Notes: generated by a model from the letters alone, not told the origin. Shown: positions 27,674 to 36,117, numbered from the stretch's first letter. The stretch is DNA of 59,876 bases from UBA3871 sp002392265 (GCA_946614255.1 CAMOGS010000046.1:1-59876), one strand, 5' to 3'. Translations and numbers: made by a program.

Positions 27674-27734
27674 GCGCCCGGTGGGTGTGGGGTGCGGGCG
27701 TGGCGCGCCCGGTGGGTGTGGGGTGCGGGCGTGG
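27674..27734. repeat. GC-rich 31-bp tandem repeat
   Basis: A 30-nt G-rich unit (27674-27703) recurs exactly at 27705-27734, a period of 31 bp, within a wider very GC-rich patch from about 27645 to 27755. Flanking DNA is AT-rich. The patch also contains many GGG/GGGG runs on the plus strand that could form a G-quadruplex. No credible gene covers it. Confidence 0.85.
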
Positions 27735-27752
27735 CGCGGGTGTGGCGGGTGC

Positions 27753-28078
27753 GGTTGGCTCCAAATCAAGTTTTTGATTTTGGAGTCAACCAATTTGCAC
27801 TTTTGATGGCGATTCTTTGCGTTTTTACTGCGATTTTGCCTTGGACGGTTGGCTCCAAAACGAGTTTTTGATTTTGGAGTCAACCGGGCTTTGCTATTTT
27901 GTGATTGTTTTCCCATTTTTATACAGCTTTTCAAAAAAATAAAGTGGCTCCAAATCGAATTTTCGATTTTGGAGCCATCCAATGTGCACTTTTGTCGGAA
28001 ATCCTATGCGTTTTTACTGCGATTTTGCCTTGGCCGGTTGGCTCCAAATCGAATTTTTGATTTTGGAGTCAACCGGCC
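27753..28078. repeat. Array of four palindromic elements
   Basis: Four related inverted repeats lie at 27753-27791, 27847-27885, 27945-27977 and 28032-28078, about 91-98 bp apart. Each has the arm GGCTCCAAA with partner TTTGGAGYC around a T-rich loop; the last extends to a 14-bp outer arm with GGCCGGTT. The first and third spacers (27792-27846, 27978-28031) are close relatives, sharing GCGTTTTTACTGCGATTTTG; the middle spacer is different. It fills the gene-free gap between trxB and mraZ. Confidence 0.85.
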
Positions 28079-28088
28079 CTAAATTTTT

Positions 28089-28124
28089 AGCGCCCCGAGC
28101 CAAATACTTTTAGCTCGGGACGCT
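28089..28124 (-). terminator. Hairpin after trxB
   Basis: AGCGTCCCGAGC pairs with GCTCGGGGCGCT (one wobble) around a 12-nt loop, starting a few bases past the trxB stop. The stem is strong but followed by AAAAATTT and not a clean T-run, so it may end the trx transcript or only stabilise its 3' end. Confidence 0.5.
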
Positions 28125-28131
28125 ACGCATT

Positions 28132-29073
28132 TTATCTATTAAGGAAATTTATCGCTGCTGTAGCTGCAATTGCTCCGTCGCTTGCCGCAGTAACAAGCTG
28201 CCGCACTTCCTTTGTGCGGTTATCGCCCGCCACAAATATACCGGACACATTGGTTTTGCAGTTTTCGCCTGCTTTGATGTAGCCTGCCTCGTCTGTTTCA
28301 ATCAATCCCGCAAAGCTCTGATTTGACGGTATGCGCCCGACTGCTACAAATAGCCCATCAACCGGTATTTCACGCAGCCCTGTAGGCTCTCCCGCAGCAA
28401 TCGACTTTGCATCTGCAACTGTTACAGATACCAGCTTACCGCCGTCCTCTTTCAGCTCAGTAACTACACTGTTTAGAATAAACTCAACATTTGCCTTTTC
28501 CTTTAAACCTGCGGCTGCAATTTCTTCGCCGCGGAACTCGTCGCGCCTATGAATCAGGTAGACCTTGCCTGCGACATCGGAAAGGTATAGTGCATCTTCG
28601 AGAGCTGTATTGCCACCGCCGACAACTGCAACAGTCTTGCCCCTGTAAAAAGCGCCGTCGCATGTCGCGCAGTAGGATATGCCTCTGCCGATGAGCGCTT
28701 CCTCGCCACTGATTCCCAACTTGCGATTGGCCGAGCCTGTGGCAATTATCACAGTCTTTGCCTCGTATTCGGATTTTGCCGTTATGACACCGAAATGCGA
28801 TGCATCTGCATCCGAGCTTTCCTTCCTTATCTCCGTAACTCTTTCAAAGCGCACTTCTGCACCGAGTTCCTTTGCTTGATTATATAGCTTTGTCGCGAAA
28901 TCAAAGCCAGAGATGTGCGGCTCTGCAGGATAGTTTTCGATTTCAAGTGTGTTCACTATCTGCCCACCGTAAGTCAGTGCTTCAAGCACCAGCACAGATT
29001 TTGACGCACGACGCGCATATATCGCTGCAGTAAGCCCCGCAGGCCCCGCTCCTACTATCAGAATATCGTACAT
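28132..29073 (-). CDS. trxB: Thioredoxin reductase
   Basis: 313 residues. FAD enzyme that reduces thioredoxin with NADPH. N-terminal FAD loop 'ILIVGAGPAGLTAAIYA', the redox pair in CATCDG (about 138-141), a second nucleotide loop 'VAVVGGGNTALEDALYL' and the C-terminal FAD motif 'GIFVAGDNRTKEVRQ'. A GGAGG site precedes the ATG, 15 bp after trxA. Co-transcription with trxA, and perhaps with the OhrR and peroxidase genes, would give one thiol-stress unit. Confidence 0.97.
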   Translation of the reverse strand: MYDILIVGAGPAGLTAAIYARRASKSVLVLEALTYGGQIVNTLEIENYPAEPHISGFDFATKLYNQAKELGAEVRFERVTEIRKESSDADASHFGVITAKSEYEAKTVIIATGSANRKLGISGEEALIGRGISYCATCDGAFYRGKTVAVVGGGNTALEDALYLSDVAGKVYLIHRRDEFRGEEIAAAGLKEKANVEFILNSVVTELKEDGGKLVSVTVADAKSIAAGEPTGLREIPVDGLFVAVGRIPSNQSFAGLIETDEAGYIKAGENCKTNVSGIFVAGDNRTKEVRQLVTAASDGAIAATAAINFLNR

Positions 29074-29088
29074 GTCTGCCTCCGTAAA

Positions 29089-29397
29089 TTAACCAATCAA
29101 GCTTTCTATTTCATCCTTTGGAATAAGCCCGACACTCCTCTTTACTTCATTTCCGCCGTCAAAGAGCACAAGGCACGGAATTGATGCCACGCCATACTGC
29201 GCTGCAAGCTCCGGATTTTCGTCGATATTGATGGATACGAACTTTACAGAATCGTTCTCGTTTGCCAGCTCATCTATGATCGGTCCGAGCATTCTGCACG
29301 GCCCGCACCAAGCTGCGTTGAAATCTGCAAGAACCTTCTTTTCACTTTTGATTACTTCATTTTCAAAATTATCCTTGTTTACTGTGATTACTGCCAT
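29089..29397 (-). CDS. trxA: Thioredoxin
   Basis: 102 residues, a single thioredoxin fold with the active site WCGPC and cis-proline 'VASIPCLVLF'. It recycles disulfides and can supply electrons to the glutathione peroxidase-type enzyme two genes upstream, as such bacterial enzymes commonly use thioredoxin. I chose the ATG at 29397 (MAVITVNKD) eight bases from AAGGAGG; a 16-residue lysine-rich extension in frame is the leader and not protein. It precedes trxB. Confidence 0.96.
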   Translation of the reverse strand: MAVITVNKDNFENEVIKSEKKVLADFNAAWCGPCRMLGPIIDELANENDSVKFVSINIDENPELAAQYGVASIPCLVLFDGGNEVKRSVGLIPKDEIESLIG

Positions 29398-29481
29398 TTC
29401 GATTTCCTCCTTTTTTTTGCGGTCTTTGCGACCTTTACTGCACAAAGCTTTTTCCGCAGTTTCTTTGAAAATATACTTGAT

Positions 29482-29925
29482 TTACTCTGAACGTTCCATG
29501 TTCATCAGGATTTTGTATAAAAGCTTGTATAGAGTTTCTGCTTCGCTTTCGGTCAGACCTATGCACTGCGCCATACAGCACGGCACATCGAGCGCTTCGT
29601 CGCGCAGAGCCATACCCTTTTCGGTGATAGCCACGTTCAGTACTCTCTCATCCTCCTTGGATCTGACTCTCGTCACATATTCCTTTGCTTCCAGTTTTTT
29701 CAGGAGCGGTGTTAGTGTCCCCGAATCGAGAAGCAGTGCGCCACCCATGTCCTTTACGTTGCTCTCGCCCTTTTCCCAAAGATACATCATCACAACATAT
29801 TGGGTATAAGTCAGGTCGAGCTTTTCAAGCCTCGGCGCATAGCGCCTGACAATTTCCTTTGAGCAAAGATAAATCGGAAAGCATAATTGATTTTTCAGAC
29901 TGAGTGGCTCGTATTTCTTTTCCAT
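29482..29925 (-). CDS. OhrR-like MarR-family peroxide sensor
   Basis: 147 residues, a winged-helix MarR protein. The N-terminus 'LKNQLCFPIYLCSKEIVRRY' places a cysteine at position 15, exactly where Bacillus OhrR has its reactive Cys15, and 'LDLTYTQYVVMMYLWE' carries the tyrosine that helps sense the oxidised thiol. OhrR-type repressors release DNA when organic peroxide oxidises that cysteine. The recognition helix and wing are around 'LLDSGTLTPLLKKLEAKEYVTR'. An OhrR-type operator lies upstream of the peroxidase gene that precedes it. Confidence 0.88.
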   Translation of the reverse strand: MEKKYEPLSLKNQLCFPIYLCSKEIVRRYAPRLEKLDLTYTQYVVMMYLWEKGESNVKDMGGALLLDSGTLTPLLKKLEAKEYVTRVRSKEDERVLNVAITEKGMALRDEALDVPCCMAQCIGLTESEAETLYKLLYKILMNMERSE

Positions 29926-30005
29926 TTCCTTTTGGCTCCTGTTTTTTATATTCTATACCCTATATTAATTATATTAACCCCATTTGAATGTTTTCGCCAT
30001 CACTT

Positions 30006-30545
30006 TTAAAGAAGTGCCTTTAAATCGTCCTCGATTTTTGCAGGCTCAAATGTCGAATCGTATCTTTTTACGGCGTTGCCATCTTTGTCAACGAGGAACT
30101 TTGTAAAGTTCCAGACGATATCGCCCTTTTCCTTGCAGGTAGTGCTGATTTTTGCAACAGCCTTCATAGCCATTTTGTTCTTTACGCCCTGCGGTTCTTC
30201 GTTAGGCTGCTGCTGCTTTAAGATTTTGAAGACCTCGCTTGCTTCCTCACCGTTAACATCAATTTTAGCCATCTGCTCAAAGTGTGTGTCGTACTTTGCC
30301 GTGCAGAACTGATGTATTTCATCATCGCTGCCCGGTGCCTGGTGGCCGAACTGGTTGCAAGGGAAGTCGAGTATTTCAAAGCCCTTGTCGTGATACTTTT
30401 CATATAGTGCTTCGAGTCCCTCATACTGAGGTGTGAAGCCGCATCCTGTTGCGGTATTCACAACTAATGTCACCTTTCCTTTTAATTCCGAAAGATCCTT
30501 TTCTGCTCCGCTACCGGTTGTTACTTTTAATTCATAAATATTCAT
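30006..30545 (-). CDS. Glutathione peroxidase-family thiol peroxidase
   Basis: 179 residues. It reduces hydrogen or lipid peroxides. The active site is NTATGCGFTPQY with C35 in place of selenocysteine; the glutamine follows in FPCNQFGHQ and the tryptophan-asparagine pair is WNFTKF. The resolving cysteine may be within the FPC stretch or 'IHQFC'. Such bacterial enzymes usually take electrons from thioredoxin, encoded just downstream. The ATG has AAAGGGG upstream. Control by the adjacent OhrR-like repressor is strongly suggested by its operator. Confidence 0.94.
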   Translation of the reverse strand: MNIYELKVTTGSGAEKDLSELKGKVTLVVNTATGCGFTPQYEGLEALYEKYHDKGFEILDFPCNQFGHQAPGSDDEIHQFCTAKYDTHFEQMAKIDVNGEEASEVFKILKQQQPNEEPQGVKNKMAMKAVAKISTTCKEKGDIVWNFTKFLVDKDGNAVKRYDSTFEPAKIEDDLKALL

Positions 30546-30609
30546 ATATTAAGCCCCTTTCCATCTACACTTCCGTCGGAGTTTTTCCCGACACTTTATT
30601 TTTTAATTG

Positions 30610-30649
30610 TTTACAATTTGATTGTACGCAATTTAATTGTAAATGTCAA
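30610..30649 (-). promoter_or_regulatory. Peroxidase promoter with OhrR operator
   Basis: On the minus strand -35 TTGACA (30644-30649) and -10 TACAAT (30621-30626) are 17 bp apart, near consensus. Overlapping them are two abutting palindromes: TACAATTTGATTGTA (30612-30626) and GCAATTTAATTGTA (30628-30641) as read on the plus strand. This is close to the known OhrR box TACAATT-AATTGTA, so a bound repressor would block both promoter elements. Confidence 0.87.
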
Positions 30650-30681
30650 CCCCTTTTTTAAAATTATTTTAATTTCCTCCC

Positions 30682-30840
30682 GGGCTCTGTCCCCAAACTT
30701 CCAAAAAGGCGAATTTGGGGACTGGCACCAAACTTCCGAAAAGGAAAATTTGGGGACTGGCACCAAACTTCCGAAAAGGCGAATTTGGTGACTGTCCCCA
30801 AAATGGAAAAAAGGCGAATTTGGGGACTGGCACCAAATTA
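30682..30840. repeat. 35-bp tandem repeat next to tRNA-Gly
   Basis: Four 35-bp units start at 30682, 30717, 30752 and 30787, with a partial fifth from 30822. Each has GGGGACTGGCACCAAA or a variant, followed by CTTCCGAAAAGGCGAATTT. The core TTTGGGGACTGGCACCAAA is itself an imperfect palindrome. Units differ by a few substitutions. A short frame through it only reflects the repeat and is not a gene. Confidence 0.9.
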
Positions 30841-30849
30841 GCCTTTGGT

Positions 30850-30923
30850 TGGAGCAAGTGAAGGGAATCGAACCCTCCTCTCAAGCTTGGGAAGCTCGCA
30901 TTCTACCGATGAACTACACCTGC
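30850..30923 (-). tRNA. tRNA-Gly (CCC)
   Basis: A complete 74-nt cloverleaf on the minus strand. Acceptor GCAGGTG pairs with CACTTGC, discriminator T and encoded CCA. The anticodon stem CGAGC/GCTTG encloses loop TTCCCAA, so the anticodon is CCC. The T-loop is TTCGATT. Promoter 39-67 bp upstream. Confidence 0.95.
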
Positions 30924-30961
30924 ATATTGCGGCAGAGTACATTCGCGCCCGCCGCCTTTTT

Positions 30962-30990
30962 ATTTTATCTTTTTCACCGCTCTATGTCAA
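30962..30990 (-). promoter_or_regulatory. Promoter of tRNA-Gly
   Basis: Minus strand -35 TTGACA (30985-30990) and -10 TAAAAT (30962-30967) with a 17-bp spacer, a strong sigma-A promoter. It lies between the aminotransferase stop and the tRNA. Confidence 0.85.
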
Positions 30991-31068
30991 TCGGTAAAAC
31001 CAATCGGCACAAAGAGCAATTGAAATATTACGAAATCCGATTCTCAGCAGGATAACTGCCCGCCTTCG

Positions 31069-32322
31069 CTATTTTCCGTAGTACTCGTCCATGCATTCCT
31101 TTATTACGCCCGGAATCCATTTGCACTGCTCCTCGTTTACAGCCGAAAGCGCTACTCTGATGCCCTTTGCAAGCGGCACAGGGAAAAGTCCGCGCTTGAA
31201 AATCAGCTCGCAGACAGCATCCGGATCGTCGCACGGAATAGCGATGAAAAATCCCGCATCAAACGGCACTGTCACAAGTCCGCACTTCTTTGCCGCTTCC
31301 TCGAAAACCTTGCCGCGGCGAAGAAGCATTTTGTTGCTCGCCTCGCGCTCTGCTTCGAGCTTTTCGCGAAGTTTTGGATCGTTATACATATTCGCAACGA
31401 CGGTCTGCGCAGCTCTTACGCCGTTTGACCATGTCGCACGAGCTGAGAATCTTGCAACATTCTCGAACTCGACGCATATATCTTTATTGTTAGTCATGCA
31501 CACAAGCGCGCCGCAGCGCATTCCGTACATCGTAAATGCCTTTGATGCCGAATAAGCCATCAGGCACAGAATGTTGTCCGGGTTTTTCTCGAACTTCTTC
31601 ACAAAAGCTCTTTCCGCATCCGGGTCGCCTGTGTAGTCAATGTATGCCGCATCAACGAGAATCGTTATCTTCTTGCCGCTTTCTGCAGGAGCCTTGCGGC
31701 GAATCATTTCAAGCACCTTGTCCCAGTCCTCCCCTGTCAGCGAGAAGCCTGTAGGATTGTGAGCCGGCGTATTTATGATAATGCCGAGAGTATCCTGAGT
31801 CTTCAGCGCCTCCGCCACCTTTTCCTCAAGACCGGCCACGTTGTATTTCCCGTCCTTGTCAACGAGCGGATATGTGGTGAGGCTCCTCTGCAGCTCTGTG
31901 CAGATTGACTTGTAGTTTGCCCAGTACCAGTCCGATGTGATGACGGAATCCCCAATCTTCGTGTAGTTGGATACGAAAAGTCTCAGCGCTCCCGTACCGC
32001 CCGGTGTATAGCAGGCAGCCGTGTACATGTCAGGCTTGTGCGAGCCAAAGGCGAGCTTTTGAGCCACCTCAATGTATGCCGGAATGCCGCTTATAGGCGC
32101 ATAGCGTGCATAGTCCTCCGGCGCCAGATTTTTCAGGCAATCCACTACAGACTGAAATACAACCAGCTTTCCGCTATCATCTATAAGCGCACCGATTGTC
32201 GCATTTACCGCGTCCTTGTTTCCCGCTTTTACAGCCTCGTCGTACTTTGCCGCCACGCTGAATATTTTGTCCTTGAAGTTTAATTCTCTGTCATTCGCAT
32301 TCGCAAAAATCAACTTTTCCAT
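31069..32322 (-). CDS. Class I PLP-dependent aminotransferase
   Basis: About 417 residues. It has the fold type I aminotransferase landmarks: 'TPGGTGALRLFVSNY' for cofactor binding, 'NTPAHNPTGFSL', 'VDAAYIDYTG', and the Schiff-base lysine in SASKAFTMYGMRCG. The sequence resembles the aspartate/aromatic group (ATWSNGVRAAQ), but the substrate is not settled. I set the start at the ATG at 32322 (MEKLIFAN), seven bases from AGGAG. It is a single-gene unit with its own extended -10 promoter. Confidence 0.9.
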   Translation of the reverse strand: MEKLIFANANDRELNFKDKIFSVAAKYDEAVKAGNKDAVNATIGALIDDSGKLVVFQSVVDCLKNLAPEDYARYAPISGIPAYIEVAQKLAFGSHKPDMYTAACYTPGGTGALRLFVSNYTKIGDSVITSDWYWANYKSICTELQRSLTTYPLVDKDGKYNVAGLEEKVAEALKTQDTLGIIINTPAHNPTGFSLTGEDWDKVLEMIRRKAPAESGKKITILVDAAYIDYTGDPDAERAFVKKFEKNPDNILCLMAYSASKAFTMYGMRCGALVCMTNNKDICVEFENVARFSARATWSNGVRAAQTVVANMYNDPKLREKLEAEREASNKMLLRRGKVFEEAAKKCGLVTVPFDAGFFIAIPCDDPDAVCELIFKRGLFPVPLAKGIRVALSAVNEEQCKWIPGVIKECMDEYYGK

Positions 32323-32370
32323 TTCTAATCTCCTGTTTTCCGGGCTCACCTGCGAGCCGATGCTCTTTTT

Positions 32371-32379
32371 AGTATATCA
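32371..32379 (-). promoter_or_regulatory. Extended -10 promoter of the aminotransferase
   Basis: TGATATACT on the minus strand is a good extended -10 (TGn plus TATACT). No convincing -35 lies 17 bp upstream. It is about 50 bp before the chosen start codon. Confidence 0.5.
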
Positions 32380-32427
32380 CAAAACGTCCCTCTGCGACAG
32401 CCTTTTTTACCGCATCACACTCCCTAT

Positions 32428-33051
32428 TCACACCCCTATCAAATGGTTAAGGAACTCTGCGCACTCTCTGTCGGAGCTGAATATCTGTCCACATGCAAAG
32501 CGCAGCCCTTCCGGAATCTCGCGGACGCCGCCAAAGGCAATTCCTATGTCTGCCGCACGGCACATTTCAATATCATTGGCACCATCGCCGATAGCGACTG
32601 TATTGTGGCGCACACCCAGTCTTCGCACAAGCTCTGCCTTTTGCTCCGGGCCAAAAACTTCGCTTACCTCCAAAGTGCAATCCCCTTTAGCCACGGCCTT
32701 TGAGCAAAAAACATGGCCTTCCAAAGCGCCCAGCGCCGCGACAAGCTTCTCAATCCACACATCAAGATTCCCGGTGGCAATATAGCAGCTCTCAGGATTC
32801 TTGCGAATGAATGCCGCTATACCCTCATTAAGCGGAATGCCTGCCACCAGGTCAGATGCTTCGCTGACCGGACAATGTGCCAAAAGTGCCACCCTCCGTG
32901 AAAAGCTTTCCGCAAAAGGGACCTCCCCACACATGGCCGCCTCGGTTTCCTTCCTCACAATTTCGCCTAAATCAAACTTCTCCGCTATTGCAGGCAAAAT
33001 CTCTTTCTTTGTAATTGTAGAATCCAAATCAAAAATAAATTTGTGTTCCAT
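32428..33051 (-). CDS. HAD-family phosphatase, SerB-like
   Basis: 207 residues, HAD hydrolase of the phosphoserine-phosphatase type. Motif I is FDLDSTIT (DXDXT, nucleophile and acid/base aspartates), motif II is 'SCYIATGN' and motif IV is GDGANDIEM. The small cap lies between motifs I and II. It could be phosphoserine phosphatase or an HAD-IB relative; the next gene being an aminotransferase would fit a serine route, but that is weak. It starts with ATG at 33051 without a strong ribosome site. Confidence 0.85.
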   Translation of the reverse strand: MEHKFIFDLDSTITKKEILPAIAEKFDLGEIVRKETEAAMCGEVPFAESFSRRVALLAHCPVSEASDLVAGIPLNEGIAAFIRKNPESCYIATGNLDVWIEKLVAALGALEGHVFCSKAVAKGDCTLEVSEVFGPEQKAELVRRLGVRHNTVAIGDGANDIEMCRAADIGIAFGGVREIPEGLRFACGQIFSSDRECAEFLNHLIGV

Positions 33052-33082
33052 GAAATTTCGCTTTAGCCTTTCGCTTCGTCAA

Positions 33083-33110
33083 AAGCCCGGGGCCGCTAAG
33101 CCTCGGGCTT
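33083..33110 (-). terminator. Terminator of the surface-fibre operon
   Basis: Arms AAGCCCGAGG and CCCCGGGCTT (one A-C mismatch) enclose an 8-nt loop and are followed by TT and GAC on the minus strand, about 45 bp past the SLH gene stop. It probably ends the long operon. Confidence 0.65.
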
Positions 33111-33156
33111 GTAAATAACTATTTTGGCTGCCCCGTATGGCTGCCCCGGCATCTGC

Positions 33157-36117
33157 CTAAAGCAGCTTCTCGCAGAATCTCTGCGTAATTGCCGCTACCA
33201 TAGCACGAGTCGAGCTGCCCTGCGGGTCGAGCGCGATGCTGCCGTCCGCCAAGGCCGTTCCGTTGATAATGCCCTTACCAACTGCCCAAGCAAGCGCTTC
33301 CTGTGCCCAAGGCGACACTCTGCCGCTGTCCGCAAACCCTTCTACCGAGCCACGCATGCCTGTATCGTAGCCCTTGTACTTCGCATAGTTAAAGTACAGC
33401 ACTGCGAGCTGCTCACGTGTTACAGGATTTGTCGCACCGAAATCATCACCCTGACCCTGAGCTATGTCGTTTGCAACCATCCAGCCTACGCTGCCTGCAA
33501 ACCAGTTTCCCGTACTTACATCGCTAAAGAGCTCTGCTGCTTTAGCCATCTGTGCCGCAGTCGCTCTCGCACCCTCGAGATTGAACAGAATCTGTGAAAT
33601 CATGCCGCGGTTTGTAAGCGCTCTCGCATCAAATACCCCACCGCCGAAGCCTTGCATTATCTCACGACTTGCCGCCCAAGCGACATTTCCCGCAAACCAT
33701 TCTGTGCCCGCTACATCCGTGAAGGTCTTTGTATTATCTATAATCTTTATCGTCTCGCTGCCTTCGAGCAACATCACGATACCGTCCTCGCCCGCCACGG
33801 AGGTCTTTACAATCTCCTCTGTGCCGTCGCCGTATACAACAACCGCTACCGTCCCGGCCGTCATATTCTCAACCGGAATCTCCACAGTCGCCGGATTTTT
33901 AGGTGTTACGGAAGCAGGCAGCACTACCTTTACAGGCACTGCCCCTTCAGCACTTGTCGCAGCCTTCACGGAAACGCCAAGCTTCACAGCCTCGCCCTTT
34001 GCCACTGCACCTGCCACAGTCTTTTCGCTGATTGCCGCCTCTACGGATACCAGATTGCCGTTTGCATCAGTCTTTACGGTTGTCTTGCTGCCGTCGGCAC
34101 TTACTGTCACGGTGGTCTTGCTGCCGTCAGGGGCCACAGTCTCTGTCGTGCCTGCCCCGGAAGCACTGCTGCCACCGCCACCACCGCTGTGATGTGAACT
34201 GCCGCCGGAGTACGGAACTATCGCGCTTGTCGTTATGATAAGCAAGCTGTCATCGGCACTCCATGTGTAAGCCCCATTTGTTGTGGCCACGCCCGCAGCT
34301 GTCGCCCAGTGGAGGCCTTCTGCCAAAGTAAAGCTTCCGCCTGCCCCAAGGCCTGCAATATGCGCTGCGTTCAGTACCGCACCGCTGCTGATATTTACAG
34401 CACCGGTTGCCTTTATCGCATAAGTATCTTCATGGGTGGTGCTGCCGCTTATTACTGCTGACTCTGCATCCGTTAGTGTGAATGAAGCGCAGTCTATTCC
34501 TATACTGCCTGCTGACGCATTGCACAAAGCTATATCGATGCTTCCGCCTTCACAATTAAAATTGGAGCATCTTAGCACTTTGGCGCTGCCTGTTGCCTCA
34601 GCTGCACTCAAGTCAGCATTAAAGCTTGTATTATTAAATGATAAATTACCGGTGTCAATTAAAGTAATATTTCTAAATTGATTATCAAGTGTTATATCAA
34701 ACGAAGAATCCGTCGCAGTAACTGCAGAGGCTGAAATTGCCGAAGCATCGCTATTCGCACCTGTAATTACCAGGCTGTAACTGCTGTCATTAAAAAGTAC
34801 CGTGCCGGCCGTATTAATACGCCCGCTGAAATTGCTTGCGTCTGAGACAGTCACATTGTCAGCCTTAAGATTCAATACCGATGCATCCGCTCCAGTCATA
34901 GTAAAATCGCTGTCTGCAAGGATGTCCTCCGCTTGTATAACAGCATTCGCAGCGGTAAAACCGGCTAAAGTGCGAATACCATAGCTTAGCTCCAAGCTGC
35001 CTCCGTCGGTAATATCGGATTCCGCCGAAGCCCTGCCTCCGGCAAGCATGATACTATCCGCATAAAGGCCGTAGCTTTCAGGTTCAACGCCCGATCCGCT
35101 GCCGGTATATGTCGCTTGCCCGGCACTTGCGGTGATACTGCCGTTGCCGTATATGCTTATATTCCTATGATTGTTTATATGATTGCTCTGGCTAACATCA
35201 ATTCCCGCATTTACACCGCAGGAAACCGGATGATTTGACGGGTTGCTTCCGGTAGCCCCAAGCTGCGCATTTCCACTTGCTGCTATGAGCCGCGCATCCG
35301 CTCCTACACTGACATTACCCGAGCCCGAGTATACTGCCATTGAATAAGCATGCTTGTCGTCAGATGTCACTGCATCTCCCGAATAAGCACGAAGCATCGC
35401 ACTGTCCGTAACGGTTACATCACTTGCCACACATATGCCATATGATTCCGCGTCAGAATCAGTGGAATTAGCATCCTGCCCACAGGCTTCAACTACGGCA
35501 TTGTCCCTAACTGTCAGGCTGCCACCCATAAGATAAATTCCAAATGACTTGGTTCCTCCACCACCTGTTGCACTCTCGTCTTCTGCTCCGTAAGCCTTTA
35601 ATGTGGCATTACCTCCGATAATGAGATTACGCCTTACTGCCACGCCTCCGGTGTTATTTACCATGCCCGTAGGATGTTTAAGCGCATGTACTTCAAGAAC
35701 GCCTGAGCCTGTAATGATTAAGCTGGTATCGTTGTTATTCTCATCATCTATACCAAAAACATAGCTTTCTATGTAATTATCACCATATAGTTCGATTATT
35801 GTATCGCGATTTGCCACTACCGCAAGCGCACCTGCCGTAATAACAGCATCCTTAAGCACCAGCCTGTTCTCAGTCCCATCAAAATATGAATTATAATTAT
35901 CGGCATCAGCGCCTACCGTTGTAAACGCCCCTGCATCATCGTTTATATAATAAACATCATCAGTAAGCATCGCTACCAGGCTTGGCTGATTACCCGCAAA
36001 GCTCATTATTGCGACTGCATTATTCTGATCCGCATATACATACCCGCCATCAAACGCAAATGGCACCATTCCAATCATCATGCATATAGCCAGCACATAG
36101 CTTAAAACCTTTTTCAT
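33157..36117 (-). CDS. Secreted SLH-domain surface protein
   Basis: About 986 residues, exported and wall-bound. A Sec signal peptide (MKKVLSYVLAICMMIGMVPFAF) leads into a long beta-rich region (about 30-640) of repeating short strands such as 'LIITGSGVLEVHA' and 'ITGSGSG'-like turns that suggests a beta-helix. A Gly/Ser/His linker follows (SGGSSHHSGGGG), then threonine-rich beta repeats. The last 190 residues are three SLH domains (FTDVAGTEWFAGNVAWA; FSDVSTGNWFAGSVGWM; FADSGRVSPWAQEALAWA), which bind pyruvylated wall polymer. The ATG at 36117 has AGGTGG upstream; a GTG abutting the previous gene is rejected. As last gene of the operon it likely anchors the system to the wall. Confidence 0.9.
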   Translation of the reverse strand: MKKVLSYVLAICMMIGMVPFAFDGGYVYADQNNAVAIMSFAGNQPSLVAMLTDDVYYINDDAGAFTTVGADADNYNSYFDGTENRLVLKDAVITAGALAVVANRDTIIELYGDNYIESYVFGIDDENNNDTSLIITGSGVLEVHALKHPTGMVNNTGGVAVRRNLIIGGNATLKAYGAEDESATGGGGTKSFGIYLMGGSLTVRDNAVVEACGQDANSTDSDAESYGICVASDVTVTDSAMLRAYSGDAVTSDDKHAYSMAVYSGSGNVSVGADARLIAASGNAQLGATGSNPSNHPVSCGVNAGIDVSQSNHINNHRNISIYGNGSITASAGQATYTGSGSGVEPESYGLYADSIMLAGGRASAESDITDGGSLELSYGIRTLAGFTAANAVIQAEDILADSDFTMTGADASVLNLKADNVTVSDASNFSGRINTAGTVLFNDSSYSLVITGANSDASAISASAVTATDSSFDITLDNQFRNITLIDTGNLSFNNTSFNADLSAAEATGSAKVLRCSNFNCEGGSIDIALCNASAGSIGIDCASFTLTDAESAVISGSTTHEDTYAIKATGAVNISSGAVLNAAHIAGLGAGGSFTLAEGLHWATAAGVATTNGAYTWSADDSLLIITTSAIVPYSGGSSHHSGGGGGSSASGAGTTETVAPDGSKTTVTVSADGSKTTVKTDANGNLVSVEAAISEKTVAGAVAKGEAVKLGVSVKAATSAEGAVPVKVVLPASVTPKNPATVEIPVENMTAGTVAVVVYGDGTEEIVKTSVAGEDGIVMLLEGSETIKIIDNTKTFTDVAGTEWFAGNVAWAASREIMQGFGGGVFDARALTNRGMISQILFNLEGARATAAQMAKAAELFSDVSTGNWFAGSVGWMVANDIAQGQGDDFGATNPVTREQLAVLYFNYAKYKGYDTGMRGSVEGFADSGRVSPWAQEALAWAVGKGIINGTALADGSIALDPQGSSTRAMVAAITQRFCEKLL

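Noticed and set aside
27443..27982. A 179-codon minus-strand frame through the palindrome array
   Set aside because: Its repeats come directly from the DNA palindromes, it overlaps the mra promoter, and the proline/histidine block is a translation of the GC-rich repeat.
27753..28078. CRISPR array
   Set aside because: Repeats differ in length and sequence, two spacers are related to each other, only four units exist and no cas gene is near.
30669..30884. A 71-codon frame on the minus strand
   Set aside because: It merely translates the 35-bp tandem repeat and runs into tRNA-Gly.
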